A stretch of DNA of 33,347 nucleotides from Candidatus Odyssella sp. Lineage in GTDB: Bacteria; Pseudomonadota; Alphaproteobacteria; Bin65. The first letter of the stretch is position 1. Every line of letters begins with the position of its first letter. Below the pieces are notes generated by a model. The model was not told the DNA's origin, made no database searches, and saw nothing but the letters and a program-made list of their open reading frames with translations. The position numbers and the translations under genes are program-made. Shown piece after piece: positions 8,742 to 15,604 of this stretch. The stretch covers positions 1 to 33,347 of the forward strand of contig JAEULD010000245.1 in assembly GCA_016792765.1 (NCBI GenBank). The letters run 5' to 3'.

Positions 8742-11248
8742 CCGCCGCGCGGCCCGCCCGGCCGGTTGGCCGCGGCCGTGCCGGCGCAGACGACGGTTCC
8801 GGCGCGCGCGAAGCCCTTCTGCGCGCGGAGATCGCCGAGCTTCAGCGTGCAGTCCGGCTTGCCGTCGCGTTTCAGCGTCAGAAGCCGCCGCTTGCCGACT
8901 TCGACCTGGAAATAGCCGCGCTCGTCGGTCTCGCCGGTGCCGACGACGCCCTCGATGACGGCGCCGGAAATCGGTGCGCCGTCGCCGCCGACCGCGCGCC
9001 CGAACACCACGGTCACCGGCTCGACGCTCCATTCGACCGTGCGCGCGGTGCCCGGATAGAGCACGACGCGGCGGCGGAGATTGGCGACGTTGGCCATCGT
9101 GTCGTTGCCGGCGACGGGCTTCAGCGCGATGTCGTAGGTCTTGTAGGGCGCCAGCGTGACGAGCTGGGACTGGCCGGCTTTCAGCGTCGTCCGCGGGCTG
9201 CCGTCGACGAACACCGTCCAGCGGCCGCCGGCCGGCCCGGTGAGCTTGACGATGACGCCGCTCGCATGGGGGTCGCGGCCGCCGACGCCGAGGCCGTTGC
9301 CGTCGACGGCGAAGCCGGTCGAGATGTTCGCGCCGTAGGCCGTCGTCGAGCGCGGGCCGTCGATGCCGTGGCGTATCGTCGCCGTCGCGCGCCCGGCCGG
9401 GCCCATCACGCTGCCGTTCGCACCGAAGAAGAGCGGCCCGTCGCGCTCGATCGTCGCCTGGAGCTGGAGGTCGTGGTCGAGGATCGGCTTCGGCTGATAG
9501 ACGACGTCGAGGCTGCCGCGCTCGCGGAATTCCCGGTTCAAGTCGCTGCGCACGGCGCGCGTGCCGGCGTCGGCGGACACGATCGTCCGCTCGCCCGCGT
9601 TCCAGCGCCACGTGATCTTGGCGAAGGCGGAGTAGCCCTGATCGGTCTTGAGGAACTCGCCGATCAGCTGGATGTTGTGCTTCGGCCCGTCATAGAGCTG
9701 AAGCTGGGTGTTGGGGCCGAACGCATAGCTGCGCGGGCGCCCGAGCTCGTCGCTTTTCTGGAACTGGCCGGTGAAGCCGATGCGGCTCGCGCCGAACTGG
9801 TAGCCGAGCCCGAGCGTCGCCTGCAGCGCGCTGCCGTTGACGAAACGGAACGTCGCGGGATCGTCGGGATAGGCGACGCGCGGTCGGGCCGCGCGCACGT
9901 AGCGCAAGGTCAGGTTGCCCGAGAAACGCTTGTACTGGCCCGCGAACGCGGCGCTCGTGCCCCAGTCGCCGTGCGGCGTCGCGAAGACCGACATGGTGAG
10001 GCGGGCAAGCGGGCCGACATAGTAGGCGTTCAACTCGCCGAAACCGTCGCGCGGCGTGCCGATGAGATCGGCGCCGACGCCGACCCGCGGCAGGACGCGC
10101 ACGCGGGCGCCGGCGCGGCCGATCGGAACGCTCGACGGCGGCGCGAGCCCGCGCGTGCGGCGCTCGGCGAGCACGCCGCCCTCGAACACGAACAGCGGCT
10201 GGTCGGGCGGCGGCAGCAGGTCGCTCTTCGTGAAAAAGCGGCTCTCTTCGCGCGTGGCGCCGCCGATTTCGCGGATGCGCAGCGTGACCGGATAGGCGCC
10301 GTCGGGCAGGTCCGACGTGTCGAGCGCCCGGTTGCCGGCCTGATAGAACCGGCTCGAGACGAGGCGGCCGTCGCGGAGGATGTCGACGAAAGCCGGCCGC
10401 GCCAGGAACACGGCGAGTTGGCTGCCGAAGGCCTGGTCGAGATCGACGCGCATCGCCGTCGAGCTGGCGATGCTGGCCCCGTAGATCTTGTGCTCGCTCG
10501 TCAGCGTCGTCCCGAGTCCGCGGAAAAACCCGGCGCGGAAGGCCCAGCCCGGCCGGTCGGCCTCGACGGTCAGGTTTTCCGGCGACGTGCCGACGCTGCT
10601 CGACACCGAGGTCTCGCTGCGCAGGCGGAATTCGCGCCAGGCCGCGATGGTCAGCGCGCGGATGTTCATCTCGCGCTGCTGAGAGCCGTCGCCGGCCACG
10701 GCGCCGTCGAACCGCGCGACGAAGGAGGGGCCGCCGTCGGGCGGGGGGAGGAATTTGCGCGCGGTGACGCGTAGCGGATCGAGGTGGCGCTCGTTGACGA
10801 AAACCAGGACGCGCAGGCGGCCTTCGTCGAGGATGACGCCGGCCACATCCGGCGAGAGCGTGCCGCAATCGTCGGGCACGCTGTCGTTCTGCCGCGGCTT
10901 GTTGCAGAGCCGCCCCGCATTGACGGGCAGTGGCGACGCGAGCGCGGCGCCGACTTTGGCGGGATCCCTCAGCCCGTCGATCATCGCGGCGATCTTGGCC
11001 GGCTCCTTGAAGCGCAGCAGGCCCGCTTCGATCCGCACCGTGGCGCGGCCGACGCGCTGGTCCGCGAAGACGACATCGACGAGCAGTTCGCGCGCGCGAT
11101 CGTGCTGCTCGAACCCCGCCGGCGCCTCGACCGTCAGGCCCCGGCGCGCGGGCTCGGTCGCGACCGCCGACGCGGCGGCGGCCGCCGCCGCGGCGAAGGC
11201 CGCAGCGGCGCGCAGCACGAGGGCGCGGATCGGACGGGTCTTGCGCAT
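8738..11248 (-). CDS. Outer membrane fimbrial usher, TcfC/CooC-like
   Basis: 836 residues with an Ala-rich signal peptide (cleavage after SAVA near residue 30). The N-terminal part (LTVEAPAGFEQ, VVFADQRVGRATVRIEAG, then a Cys pair in LCNKPRQNDSVPDDCG) and the long alternating-strand middle region (about 150-650) fit a beta-barrel usher. The segment LPDGAYPVTLRIREIGGATREESRFFTK is the conserved plug/hinge-like region of ushers. The end (GRAVGGDGAPISGAVIEGVVGTGETDERGYFQVEV) is a C-terminal Ig-like domain. Length and motifs resemble the alternate (alpha, CS1/Tcf type) usher group more than FimD; I am sure of usher, less of clade. It secretes and polymerises chaperone-bound pilins. It starts 17 bases after the second pilin gene ends, so the two are probably co-transcribed. 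ATG 11248 (MRKTRPIR) begins the signal peptide. Confidence 0.85.
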   Translation of the reverse strand: MRKTRPIRALVLRAAAAFAAAAAAAASAVATEPARRGLTVEAPAGFEQHDRARELLVDVVFADQRVGRATVRIEAGLLRFKEPAKIAAMIDGLRDPAKVGAALASPLPVNAGRLCNKPRQNDSVPDDCGTLSPDVAGVILDEGRLRVLVFVNERHLDPLRVTARKFLPPPDGGPSFVARFDGAVAGDGSQQREMNIRALTIAAWREFRLRSETSVSSSVGTSPENLTVEADRPGWAFRAGFFRGLGTTLTSEHKIYGASIASSTAMRVDLDQAFGSQLAVFLARPAFVDILRDGRLVSSRFYQAGNRALDTSDLPDGAYPVTLRIREIGGATREESRFFTKSDLLPPPDQPLFVFEGGVLAERRTRGLAPPSSVPIGRAGARVRVLPRVGVGADLIGTPRDGFGELNAYYVGPLARLTMSVFATPHGDWGTSAAFAGQYKRFSGNLTLRYVRAARPRVAYPDDPATFRFVNGSALQATLGLGYQFGASRIGFTGQFQKSDELGRPRSYAFGPNTQLQLYDGPKHNIQLIGEFLKTDQGYSAFAKITWRWNAGERTIVSADAGTRAVRSDLNREFRERGSLDVVYQPKPILDHDLQLQATIERDGPLFFGANGSVMGPAGRATATIRHGIDGPRSTTAYGANISTGFAVDGNGLGVGGRDPHASGVIVKLTGPAGGRWTVFVDGSPRTTLKAGQSQLVTLAPYKTYDIALKPVAGNDTMANVANLRRRVVLYPGTARTVEWSVEPVTVVFGRAVGGDGAPISGAVIEGVVGTGETDERGYFQVEVGKRRLLTLKRDGKPDCTLKLGDLRAQKGFARAGTVVCAGTAAANRPGGPRGG

Positions 11249-11264
11249 GGCCCGACCGGCCGCG

Positions 11265-11738
11265 CTATTCCGGCGCAACGGTGAGCGTCAGCGTGCCGGC
11301 GTAGGTGCCGGCCGGTGCCGCCGCAAGGTCGGCAGCGCGAATGGTGATCCGCACCCGCTCGTTCTGGCGAGTCAGGCCCGTGCACTGCGCCTGCGTATTG
11401 CCGTTGAAGCCGGACCGCGCCACGCCCGCCGCGAGTGCGAAGAAGCCGCCGGTGCGGCCGGCAAACTCGACCTGATAGGCGAGCGTGCTGCTTCCATTGC
11501 TGAGCGTGAACGCGCCGCCGGCGCCGCTGCCGGTCGCGGTGACGCGGTAGAGGCCGATCGGGCTGGTGCCGACGCAATGGTTCATGGTCCGGACCATGTC
11601 GCCGGCGCCCGACCAGGTTCCCATCGGCATGTCGTCGAGCTGATTAACGACGATCGTGGCCTGGGCGGTCTGCAAGAGCGCCGCTGCACCCAAGACGGCG
11701 CAGCAAATCGCTGAAATTGCTCGCGAAAACTTGAACAT
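11265..11738 (-). CDS. Fimbrial pilin subunit (second, usher-proximal paralogue)
   Basis: 157 residues. A signal peptide (ISAICCAVLGAAALLQTAQA, cleavage near residue 27) precedes a single beta-rich domain with LDDMPMGTWSGAGDM, HCVG, TATGSGAGGAFTLSNGSSTLAYQVEFA, QCTGL and a terminal AGTYAGTLTLTVAPE. The last strand ending in TLTLTVAPE is what pilus chaperones bind in related subunits. It is a clear paralogue of the pilin at 12333-12872, sharing GTWSG-GDM, TATGSGA-GAFTLS and the C-terminal strand. The two Cys in HCVG and QCTG probably form a disulfide. RBS is GGAGGGAACGGCG before ATG 11738. It lacks a recognisable Pfam match by eye; the spore-coat-U/Csu-type pilin fold is the nearest comparison. 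Confidence 0.78.
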   Translation of the reverse strand: MFKFSRAISAICCAVLGAAALLQTAQATIVVNQLDDMPMGTWSGAGDMVRTMNHCVGTSPIGLYRVTATGSGAGGAFTLSNGSSTLAYQVEFAGRTGGFFALAAGVARSGFNGNTQAQCTGLTRQNERVRITIRAADLAAAPAGTYAGTLTLTVAPE

Positions 11739-11796
11739 CGCCGTTCCCTCCGCCGCCGCGGAACGCCGCGTGGCTTGGGTGACGGAGTAAAAGGTG

Positions 11797-11804
11797 ATGG
11801 TTAA
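11797..11804 (-). promoter_or_regulatory. TTAACCAT word (CtrA half-site-like) upstream of the second pilin
   Basis: The minus strand reads GTTAACCATC about 60 bases before the pilin start at 11738. TTAACCAT is the half-site form of the CtrA recognition motif in several alphaproteobacteria. The same octamer occurs upstream of the Tad-like genes at 28317. The full TTAA-N7-TTAA form is absent, so binding is a hypothesis. Confidence 0.35.
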
Positions 11805-11834
11805 CGAATTCTTTCCGCGGCGCCGTCTGGGCTT

Positions 11835-12155
11835 TTATTTCGGCGCAATGACCACGATGGAGGCGCCGCTGCGGTCCTCGGGCGCGAGAATTCGGGTCTC
11901 GATGGCCGATGCCGGCGTGATGCCGCACGCGAGCGGATCGTTACGCGCGGCGAGGCAAACGGTCGTCGCCGGGAGCCACGCGACCGGCCGGGGCGGGACC
12001 GTCACCGTGATCGCGAGCGTGGACGAGCGTCCTGCGGGCGGCGTTTCGGCCGCCGCCGCGGCCGGCACCAGGACGACCAGCAACGCGGCTCGCAAGCGCC
12101 GGAGCGCGCGCGAAACTCGGTGGCCGTGCCGATCGTAAGAGCGTGCGCCGTTCAC
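11835..12155 (-). CDS. Small secreted protein of unknown function between the two pilins
   Basis: 106 residues from a GTG at 12155. I do not recognise a family. The N-terminus is basic (RHGHRVSRALRRLRA) followed by a hydrophobic stretch ALLVVLVPAAAAAE that would serve as a signal peptide with cleavage near residue 36. The mature part of about 70 residues has STLAITVTVPPRPVAW, a Cys pair (TTVCLAARNDPLACG) and ends SGASIVVIAPK, a final strand reminiscent of the VAPE endings of the flanking pilins. Its place inside the pilin cluster suggests a minor subunit or assembly factor, which is inference only. No convincing ribosome-binding site precedes the GTG, which lowers confidence. Confidence 0.5.
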   Translation of the reverse strand: MNGARSYDRHGHRVSRALRRLRAALLVVLVPAAAAAETPPAGRSSTLAITVTVPPRPVAWLPATTVCLAARNDPLACGITPASAIETRILAPEDRSGASIVVIAPK

Positions 12156-12238
12156 GGAAGATTAGCGTCAACATTGAGCTAATTTCCGCGCCAGAAGGCC
12201 CGAAAAGACGCCGCCGATGCAAGGGCTAAACCGTTAAC

Positions 12239-12282
12239 AAACGAAGGGCGCCCGGCCCGAAGACCGGACGCCGCTTTCGTTT
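12239..12282 (-). terminator. Hairpin with UUCG loop downstream of the first pilin
   Basis: On the minus strand the arms AAACGAA...TTCGTTT enclose GCGTCCGGTC-TTCG-GGCCGGGCGC, a long stem closed by a stable UUCG tetraloop and followed by a T-rich tail (TTCGTTTGTT). It lies about 50 bases past the pilin stop at 12333 and before the next gene at 12155, so it would end or attenuate transcription after the first pilin. Confidence 0.7.
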
Positions 12283-12332
12283 CCCTGATCCCGAATGCGC
12301 GCCGCGATCGCGGGCGCGCGCGGGGCGGCGCC

Positions 12333-12872
12333 TTACTCCGGCGCCACGACGAGCGTGAGCGTGCCGCTGTAGCTCGCCGCCGGCGCGGCCTGAAGCGCCG
12401 CGTCGAGAATCTTGACGATCAGCGTCGAATTGCTGCCGCCGCTGCAGGTCGTCGACGTGGTGCTCGTGTTCTGCGCGGTCAGCGCGGTCCCCGAGGTGAG
12501 CGCCGTTCCGGTCGAGGCGCCCGAAGTCTGCGCCCATTGCACGCTGTAGGCGACGGTGTTGGTGCCGCCGTCCGAGAGCGTGAAGGCGCCGGCCGCGCCG
12601 CTGCCGGTCGCCGTGATGTTGTATTTCCGCGTCGTGCTCCAGACGCAGACGTTGTCGGAGCCGGTCATGTCGCCGGAGCCCGACCAGGTGCCGAGGTTGA
12701 TGTCGTCGAGGTTGGTGATCCGCACCAGGTTCGGCACGGTCGCGTTGATCGTTACCGAACCGGTCGAGGTCGATCCCACGGTGCCCTGGGTCGCCGCCAG
12801 GGCCGGCGCAGCGCCCAGGAGCGCCGCGAGAGAGAGGCCGGCAGCAAGCCGGCCGACATTGAGCAGTTTCAT
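12333..12872 (-). CDS. Fimbrial pilin subunit (first paralogue, probably major)
   Basis: 179 residues. Signal peptide GRLAAGLSLAALLGAAPALA with cleavage near residue 27, then ATQGTVGSTSTGSVTINATVPNLVRI, LDDINLGTWSGSGDM, CVWSTTRKYNITATGSGAAGAFTLSDG, NTVAYSVQWA, a Ser/Thr-rich stretch (TALTSGTALTAQNTSTTSTTC) and a terminal ASYSGTLTLVVAPE. Two Cys (CVW and TTCSGG) probably pair. The small-residue-rich composition is typical of pilins. ATG 12872 is chosen over an upstream in-frame start at 12929 because the signal peptide begins there and GGGGA lies 8 bases before. It is followed by a strong terminator-like hairpin, which would make its transcript separate from, and likely more abundant than, the usher transcript. 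It is assigned as major pilin by this arrangement, not by direct evidence. Confidence 0.8.
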   Translation of the reverse strand: MKLLNVGRLAAGLSLAALLGAAPALAATQGTVGSTSTGSVTINATVPNLVRITNLDDINLGTWSGSGDMTGSDNVCVWSTTRKYNITATGSGAAGAFTLSDGGTNTVAYSVQWAQTSGASTGTALTSGTALTAQNTSTTSTTCSGGSNSTLIVKILDAALQAAPAASYSGTLTLVVAPE

Positions 12873-12897
12873 GTCGTGTCCCCGAATGTTGAAGTGT

Positions 12898-12915
12898 GCG
12901 GCCCTTTCGGACCGC
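12898..12915 (-). promoter_or_regulatory. GNRA-type hairpin in the leader of the first pilin
   Basis: The minus strand reads GCGGTCC-GAAA-GGGCCGC, a 7-bp stem (one G-U pair) with a GAAA tetraloop, ending about 25 bases before the pilin ATG. It would lie in the 5' untranslated region if transcription begins upstream, and could stabilise the mRNA or affect ribosome loading. Confidence 0.4.
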
Positions 12916-12971
12916 GGGCGTCGCGACATATTTCAAACGATCGTATACAGAGTCCTAACGGCGGCGGGCGC

Positions 12972-13403
12972 TCACCGGGGCAGCAGCAGACCCAGCAACA
13001 GGCCGCGCAGCTTCGGGCTCGCGCCGACCGCGACGCCGGCCAGCAGCGACGCGGCCAGCACCGGCCCTTTGTGCGAGCGCGTCACCGCGCCCAACTGCTC
13101 GCCGAGCTTGCCGCCGATCTCGCCGGCCAGTCTTTCGGGGGAAAAGCCATCTTCGGCGCTGTCGCGCCGCCCGGCCGCCGCGCGGGCGGGGCGCGTCGCG
13201 AATCGCGCCGCGGCGACGATCAGGAATGCCGCGAAAAGCGCGCCGGCGCCGGTCGCGAGCGCCGCCAGCGGCGGCGAGAGTGCGCCCAGCAGCGCGAGGT
13301 AGGCGCCATAGGCGAGGAAGCCGAGCGCCGCGACGACGAGGAGCATCGCCAGAACGAGCGCCGCCGCCGCGACCGCCAAGCGCGCGATGAGCCGCTCGAT
13401 CAT
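12972..13403 (-). CDS. YqjE/phage-holin-family-like small membrane protein
   Basis: 143 residues. Two closely spaced hydrophobic segments (AVAAAALVLAMLLVVAALGFLAYGAYLALL, about 10-39, and LAALATGAGALFAAFLIVAAARF, about 46-68) are followed by a polar stretch with SPERLAGEIGGKLGEQLGAVTRSHKGPVLAASLLAGVAVGASPKLRGLLLGLL. The paired N-terminal helices resemble the Actinobacterial holin-X/YqjE family. Its neighbour 14 bases upstream on the same strand is a DUF883 (ElaB/YqjD) protein, as in the yqjD-yqjE pairing of Enterobacteria. These are inner-membrane stress-associated proteins; despite the family name there is no sign of a prophage here. Confidence 0.65.
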   Translation of the reverse strand: MIERLIARLAVAAAALVLAMLLVVAALGFLAYGAYLALLGALSPPLAALATGAGALFAAFLIVAAARFATRPARAAAGRRDSAEDGFSPERLAGEIGGKLGEQLGAVTRSHKGPVLAASLLAGVAVGASPKLRGLLLGLLLPR

Positions 13404-13417
13404 CGCCCGGCCCGCCG

Positions 13418-13702
13418 CTAGGAGCGGCGTCCGCCGAACAGCAGGCCGAGCACGACGCCGAGACCGAACGCCGTGAACACGGCGGTCAGCGGCTTCTGCT
13501 CGATCTCGCGGCTCAGGCGCTCGGTGCGCCGTCCGATCTCGTCCTGCAGCTTCTCCGCCGTCTCGGCTGCCTTGCCGACGGCCTCGTCGCGGCCGTGACG
13601 CACGACGTCCTTCAGCGTGTCGGAGATGCGCCCGAGATCGGCGCGCAAATTGGCCAGCTCGGCGCGCAGGGTATTGAGGTCTTCGGCTGTGCTGTCCGCC
13701 AT
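13418..13702 (-). CDS. DUF883 family protein (ElaB/YqjD-like)
   Basis: 94 residues. The first 70 form a long amphipathic, coiled-coil-like helix (TAEDLNTLRAELANLRADLGRI, then AVGKAAETAEKLQDEIGRRTERLSREIEQKP), ending in one transmembrane helix LTAVFTAFGLGVVLGLLFGG. This is the plan of ElaB/YqjD proteins, which anchor in the inner membrane through the C-terminus and in E. coli associate with stationary-phase ribosomes. AGGAGG-like GGAGGAA precedes ATG 13702 by 6 bases. It is likely translated with the YqjE-like gene downstream. Confidence 0.85.
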   Translation of the reverse strand: MADSTAEDLNTLRAELANLRADLGRISDTLKDVVRHGRDEAVGKAAETAEKLQDEIGRRTERLSREIEQKPLTAVFTAFGLGVVLGLLFGGRRS

Positions 13703-13734
13703 GGCGGTTCCTCCGTTTCGCCCGGCAACCGCGC

Positions 13735-14043
13735 TCAGTGGTAGTAGCGGTGGTGGCGCTCGTAGTACGGCACGTAATGCGGGTGGCGATAATACCGGTA
13801 GGGCGGCGCGTAAGGGTAGGCGCGGTAGTACGGACCGTACGGATAGGGGTAGTAGGCCGGCGGCGGGTAGAAATACGGCGTGTAGCCGTGCGGATAGTAG
13901 TAGGGCACGTAGTAGCCCGGCGGGCCGATATGGATGCCGATGCGCAAATCGGCCGATGCCGGAGCGGCGGCGCCTCCTACCGCGAGGGCACAGGCAAGAC
14001 CGGCGGCCAGCGTGCTCCAGCGAATCGATTTGATCGGGTTCAT
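13735..14043 (-). CDS. Exported Tyr/Pro-rich small protein
   Basis: 102 residues. A signal peptide (WSTLAAGLACALAVGGAAAPASA, cleavage near residue 31) precedes DLRIGIHIGPPGYYVPYYYP and then about 50 residues dominated by Tyr, Pro, His and Arg in PYY/PYGPYYRAYPY-like units, ending HHRYYH. There are no Cys. Proteins of this make-up are found widely in Proteobacteria, annotated only as hypothetical or DUF proteins, and may be periplasmic or surface associated. ATG 14043 fits best because AAAGGAG lies six bases upstream; the ATG at 14049 is too close to that site. Its promoter region carries FNR/FixK-like boxes at 14114 and 14145. Confidence 0.72.
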   Translation of the reverse strand: MNPIKSIRWSTLAAGLACALAVGGAAAPASADLRIGIHIGPPGYYVPYYYPHGYTPYFYPPPAYYPYPYGPYYRAYPYAPPYRYYRHPHYVPYYERHHRYYH

Positions 14044-14113
14044 GGCCATCTCCTTTCGCCAGCGGCGGCGCAATGCAATGGTTTTAGGAAAGCGCATACC
14101 GGCGCCCGCCGCA

Positions 14114-14127
14114 TTGATGCACGTCAA
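14114..14127. promoter_or_regulatory. FNR/FixK-type box TTGATGCACGTCAA
   Basis: A perfect TTGA-N6-TCAA palindrome in the divergent region between the Tyr/Pro-rich gene (-) and the small orphan (+). The CRP/FNR family (FNR, FixK, NnrR) binds this pattern. On the minus strand a TATGCG element at 14093-14098 and CTAAAA near 14084-14089 lie downstream where a -10 would be expected if the box were centred near -41. Confidence 0.65.
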
Positions 14128-14144
14128 CGGGCCCGCGCGGCCGC

Positions 14145-14158
14145 TTGATTCAGATCAT
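14145..14158. promoter_or_regulatory. Second FNR-like box TTGATTCAGATCAT
   Basis: It differs by one base from the FNR consensus TTGAT-N4-ATCAA and lies 18 bases from the end of the box at 14114-14127 (31 bases centre to centre), which is about three helical turns, so both could be occupied on one face of the DNA. It is nearer the + strand orphan at 14275. Confidence 0.45.
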
Positions 14159-14274
14159 CGCTGCAGTCGCGCGGCGGTGTTAGTGGGAATGAAATTCCAA
14201 AGGCCGTGCGCGGCGTCCGGAAAAGCGCCCGAAGACGCGGGCACCGACGCCCGTCGTGGCCGGGAGAAACGGTG

Positions 14275-14550
14275 ATGGCCGCAAGTCACAAGGGCAACAG
14301 CAAGCGGGTGCCGGTCACGTCGGCGGACGAAATCCGCCGCGTCGCCGGGCCGATCAACGACGAAACCGTGGCCGCGATCCTGCGCGTGGGCCCGACCTTC
14401 GAGGAGCTGGAAGCGGCCACGCGCTACGCGCTTGGCGAGGGCGACGAGGCCGATCGTGCGGGCCATCCGCTCGCGGGGCGCGTGGCGCAGCTCTACGAGA
14501 TCCTGAGCGCCGAAGAGGCCGACGAAGACGAAGCGCGCGCGGCGCGCTGA
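14275..14550 (+). CDS. Small soluble protein of unknown function in the stress island
   Basis: 91 residues, no family recognised. Sequence features are a basic start (MAASHKGNSKRVPVTSADEIRRV), a predicted helix-rich core (GPINDETVAAILRVGPTFEELEAATRYALGEGDEADRAGHPLAGRVAQLYEIL) and a very acidic tail (SAEEADEDEA). No signal peptide, membrane segment or Cys. The core with FEELEAATRYALGEGD and AGRVAQLYEIL looks like an ordinary globular domain, so it is probably a true gene. The ATG is preceded by GGGAG at a good distance; a GTG three bases before it is an alternative. It lies downstream of FNR-like boxes and converges with the universal stress gene 15 bases away. Confidence 0.72.
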   Translation: MAASHKGNSKRVPVTSADEIRRVAGPINDETVAAILRVGPTFEELEAATRYALGEGDEADRAGHPLAGRVAQLYEILSAEEADEDEARAAR

Positions 14551-14565
14551 CGGCGCGGCCGCGCC

Positions 14566-15393
14566 TCAGTGCGACATCAGCACCGGCACGGCCGTGTGCT
14601 TCAGCATGCTGTGCGTGGCGCCGCCGAGGATCAGCTCGCGCAGGCGCGAGCGGCCGTAGGCGCCCATCACGATGAGGTCCGCGCCGATCTCCGCCGCCGT
14701 CGCGCGCAGCACGTCGCCCACTTCCTTCTCGGACGTGCGCACCACGCGGATCTCCACGTCGTGGCCGTGCCGCGCATACCAGGCCTTCATGTCGGCCTGG
14801 TTGGCGGCGTTGTCGGCCTTGGGATTGACCATCAGAATGGTGAGCTTGCTGCCGGCGTCGAGCAGGGCGAGCCCGTCGGAGGCGGCGCGGCGCGATTCGC
14901 GCGTGCCGGCGCGGGCCACGAGCACGCGCCGCCCGGCATCCGCGAATTCGCCCGCGTTCGGCACGATCAGGACCGGCCGGCCCAGCTCCATCACCAGTTC
15001 GGCGGGCAGGTCGTAGTCGGCCACGGCGTCCGATTCGTCGGGCGCGGGCTGGCCGATCACCGCGAGGTCGGCGAAGCGCGCGCGGGCGATCATCACGTCG
15101 AGCGCGGGGCCGTCGGCGGCGGCGAACGCGGGCTTCACGGCGGCGTCGCGGCCCGCCTCCTCGACCGCCTTGCGCGCGGCCTCGGCGCGCTGCACGTAGA
15201 TCGCCTGCTGCGCCTCGACGATCTGCGGCGTCAGAATGCCGTCGACCGAAGCCGGGATGAACGGCGGAATGCGCGCGAACACGGCCTCCGCCTCGGCGCC
15301 GTGGCGCGCGGCGAGCGCCAGCGCCAGGCGCAGCACCGCGCGGTCGCGCGATCCGCCGTCGACGTGCACCGCGATCCGCTTGATTTTGGACAT
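14566..15393 (-). CDS. Universal stress protein (tandem USP domains)
   Basis: 275 residues, the size of tandem UspA proteins. The first half begins KIKRIAVHVDGGSRDRAVLRLALALAARHGAEAEAVFARIPP, the characteristic USP beta-alpha start, and the second half ends ATAAEIGADLIVMGAYGRSRLRELILGGATHSMLKHTAVPVLMSH, the USP C-terminal strand motif. The nucleotide loop reads GAYGRSRLRELILGGA, so the second Gly is followed by Gly where ATP-binding members have Ser/Thr; binding cannot be assumed. Cytoplasmic stress-response protein. It is downstream of hsp20 on the same strand with a 211-base gap holding an inverted repeat (15465-15475 with 15514-15524). The order hsp20-usp and the adjoining FNR boxes suggest a common low-oxygen stress regulon. 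Confidence 0.92.
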   Translation of the reverse strand: MSKIKRIAVHVDGGSRDRAVLRLALALAARHGAEAEAVFARIPPFIPASVDGILTPQIVEAQQAIYVQRAEAARKAVEEAGRDAAVKPAFAAADGPALDVMIARARFADLAVIGQPAPDESDAVADYDLPAELVMELGRPVLIVPNAGEFADAGRRVLVARAGTRESRRAASDGLALLDAGSKLTILMVNPKADNAANQADMKAWYARHGHDVEIRVVRTSEKEVGDVLRATAAEIGADLIVMGAYGRSRLRELILGGATHSMLKHTAVPVLMSH

Positions 15394-15604
15394 GCCGTCC
15401 TCCCTGCATCGCGCGTGTCGGCCGGATGCTGGCCGCCATCATGCGCCGCGTCGGCGGCCATGCTCAAGGGCGGCGAGGAGGCTCGAAGGCGTCGCCCCGG
15501 GCGCGCCGGAGCACGCCGCCCTTGCGGCGCGGTGCGGCGCAGACCCGGGACGACACCAATAATACGTGTCGCTCGACGTGACGACGGCGAGCCTACGAGT
15601 CGCG

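Noticed and set aside
8111..10774. 887-residue + strand frame across the usher
   Set aside because: Antisense shadow of the usher with Arg/Ala/Asp-rich composition and no domain signal.
12972..13403. Prophage holin
   Set aside because: The holin-like pattern occurs in the chromosomal YqjE family next to a DUF883 gene, with no lysis or phage genes nearby.
15465..15524. Terminator for hsp20 in the hsp20-usp gap
   Set aside because: The 11-base inverted repeat (CAAGGGCGGCG and CGCCGCCCTTG) has a 38-base loop and no U-run, so I do not call it as a terminator.
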